Source of the DNA: Collybiopsis luxurians FD-317 M1
Lineage: Eukaryota; Basidiomycota; Agaricomycetes; Agaricales; Omphalotaceae
NCBI GenBank assembly: GCA_000827265.1
Contig: KN834754.1
Location: 884,831-948,830, forward strand
Reading direction: 5' to 3'
DNA length: 64,000 bases
Position 1 is the first letter of the stretch. Each line of letters opens with the position of its first letter. The notes below the pieces were generated by a model. That model searched no databases, was not told where the DNA came from, and saw only the letters and a program-made list of their open reading frames with translations. A program made the translations under genes and the position numbers. Below are positions 63,387-64,000 of the stretch, in pieces.

Positions 63387-63815
63387 TATAGGGACGATTT
63401 AGATGAGACACTAGGGACTAGAAGAACTGGACTGCGCTGGGGCGCCTGCATTTAAAGCTATCCACGTATGATTGACGTGTCTGTTTTCGTATAAAGGACC
63501 AGTGACTTGGTGCCAGTTGGGTATCTTTTGCCGCAAGCGATGGTGCGGCCAGCCACTCAGAAAACCGATGACATCATGCCCCATTTACGCAGCCTGGATT
63601 CGCGACCTAACGGATGGTCCTGGGAGCGGACAGTCAGACGATGAGAACTGGATGGAATTGTCCAGTGATATGGAGAACGAGAGTAAGTACTGATGTAACT
63701 CGTTCACACTACCTACTTAGTCCCAACCGACTCTAAGAAATTAGTACAAAACAGGAACGTAGTGATTGGGCTATGTACCAATACAAAGCAAGGACAGAAA
63801 ACGCCGTTGAAACAG
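63387..63815. other. Intergenic region with one doubtful short open frame
   Basis: The 429-bp gap lies upstream of the Kre9-like gene and downstream of the Dbp10-like gene. A plus-strand frame (63472-63693) ends in an acidic run (DDENWMELSSDMENE) at a good GTAAGT donor, but no convincing second exon follows. I see nothing else. Confidence 0.45.
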
Positions 63816-64000
63816 TCATCGCTTTCCCTTGCGACTCGGACGCGCATTTTTCGCCTTTCGTTTATCCTGCATTTTCCGCGTTCTGCGTATTTGTTCAGCG
63901 TTCTTGAGCTCCGATTTGATTCTTCCTATTGATTTCCCTCCAAGTCTCCCTCCGTTCTTTAGAGCTTTGCCTCCCTTCACAGGTGCATCGCCTGAATCAC
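63816..64000 (-). CDS. Dbp10-like ATP-dependent RNA helicase, C-terminus only (partial)
   Basis: This is the last 60 codons of a minus-strand gene whose main part lies beyond the window. The tail is very basic: GGKALKNGGRLGGKSIGRI, then KSELKNAEQIRRTRKMQDKR and KAKNARPSRKGKR before the stop at 63816. The ELKxAEQIRxxRKxxxKRKxKNARPSRK pattern is the C-terminal DBP10CT signature of Dbp10/DDX54 helicases, which work in 60S ribosome assembly. No helicase motifs are visible because they are outside. The assignment rests on this tail alone. Confidence 0.7.
   Translation of the reverse strand, partial: DSGDAPVKGGKALKNGGRLGGKSIGRIKSELKNAEQIRRTRKMQDKRKAKNARPSRKGKR

Overview
This is a nuclear window from a filamentous fungus, most likely an agaricomycete basidiomycete. 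Genes are split by many short introns (about 45-70 nt, nearly all GT-AG). Families typical of mushrooms are present: a DUF6533 seven-helix protein, a Kre9/Knh1-like small secreted protein, a Zn2Cys6 factor with a fungal-specific domain, and a class II deacetylase with a C-terminal Arb2 domain. There are no prokaryotic operons, phage, IS elements or CRISPR arrays. I built the gene models by reading splice signals and protein families by hand. Several were checked by adding up exons: SmD3 129 aa, Dsc4-like 254 aa, NDUFAF8-like 67 aa, NSA2 260 aa, RPS23 145 aa, queuine TGT 414 aa, Kre9-like 131 aa.

Layout: 1-3416 (+) CLC chloride channel, 5' end cut off; 3656-4302 (+) SmD3; 4505-8408 (-) WDR48/UAF1; 8534-9654 (+) ERCC1/Rad10; 9751-11708 (-) NIPA magnesium transporter; 11998-15754 (+) membrane-anchored amidohydrolase; 15888-18891 (+) putative CANIN/SLF2-type repair factor; 19270-22147 (-) Hda1; 22715-24071 (-) DUF6533 protein; 24926-26267 (-) four-helix membrane protein; 26798-27665 (+) Dsc4-like DUF1746 protein; 27722-27975 (-) NDUFAF8-like twin CX9C protein; 28043-38857 (+) the giant bridge-like lipid-transfer protein Csf1; 38930-39861 (-) Yip1; 39976-41020 (+) NSA2; 41565-45245 (-) Zn2Cys6 factor; 47053-47717 (+) RPS23; 47959-49500 (+) transglutaminase-like protein; 49567-51686 (-) CDP-DAG synthase; 51937-55040 (-) topoisomerase I; 55204-56967 (+) mitochondrial TyrRS; 57789-60687 (-) TM9SF/EMP70; 60789-62693 (+) queuine tRNA-ribosyltransferase; 62835-63386 (-) Kre9-like secreted protein; 63816-64000 (-) C-terminus of a Dbp10-like helicase.

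The content is mostly conserved housekeeping: lipid transfer and synthesis, membrane trafficking, ribosome assembly, splicing, DNA repair and topology, chromatin. Gene pairs are tightly packed head to head, with shared upstream gaps of only 67-163 bp (NDUFAF8/CSF1, TM9SF/TGT, YIP1/NSA2, WDR48/ERCC1, TOP1/TyrRS). I found no clear new multi-gene system. The most interesting items are extreme exon structures (6-nt microexons in SmD3 and NSA2, a 3-nt first coding exon in NSA2), two neighbouring GC-AG introns in the TGT gene, twin SxxIxxYFSR motifs at both ends of the CANIN-like protein, and an intronless transglutaminase-like protein with an intact catalytic triad.
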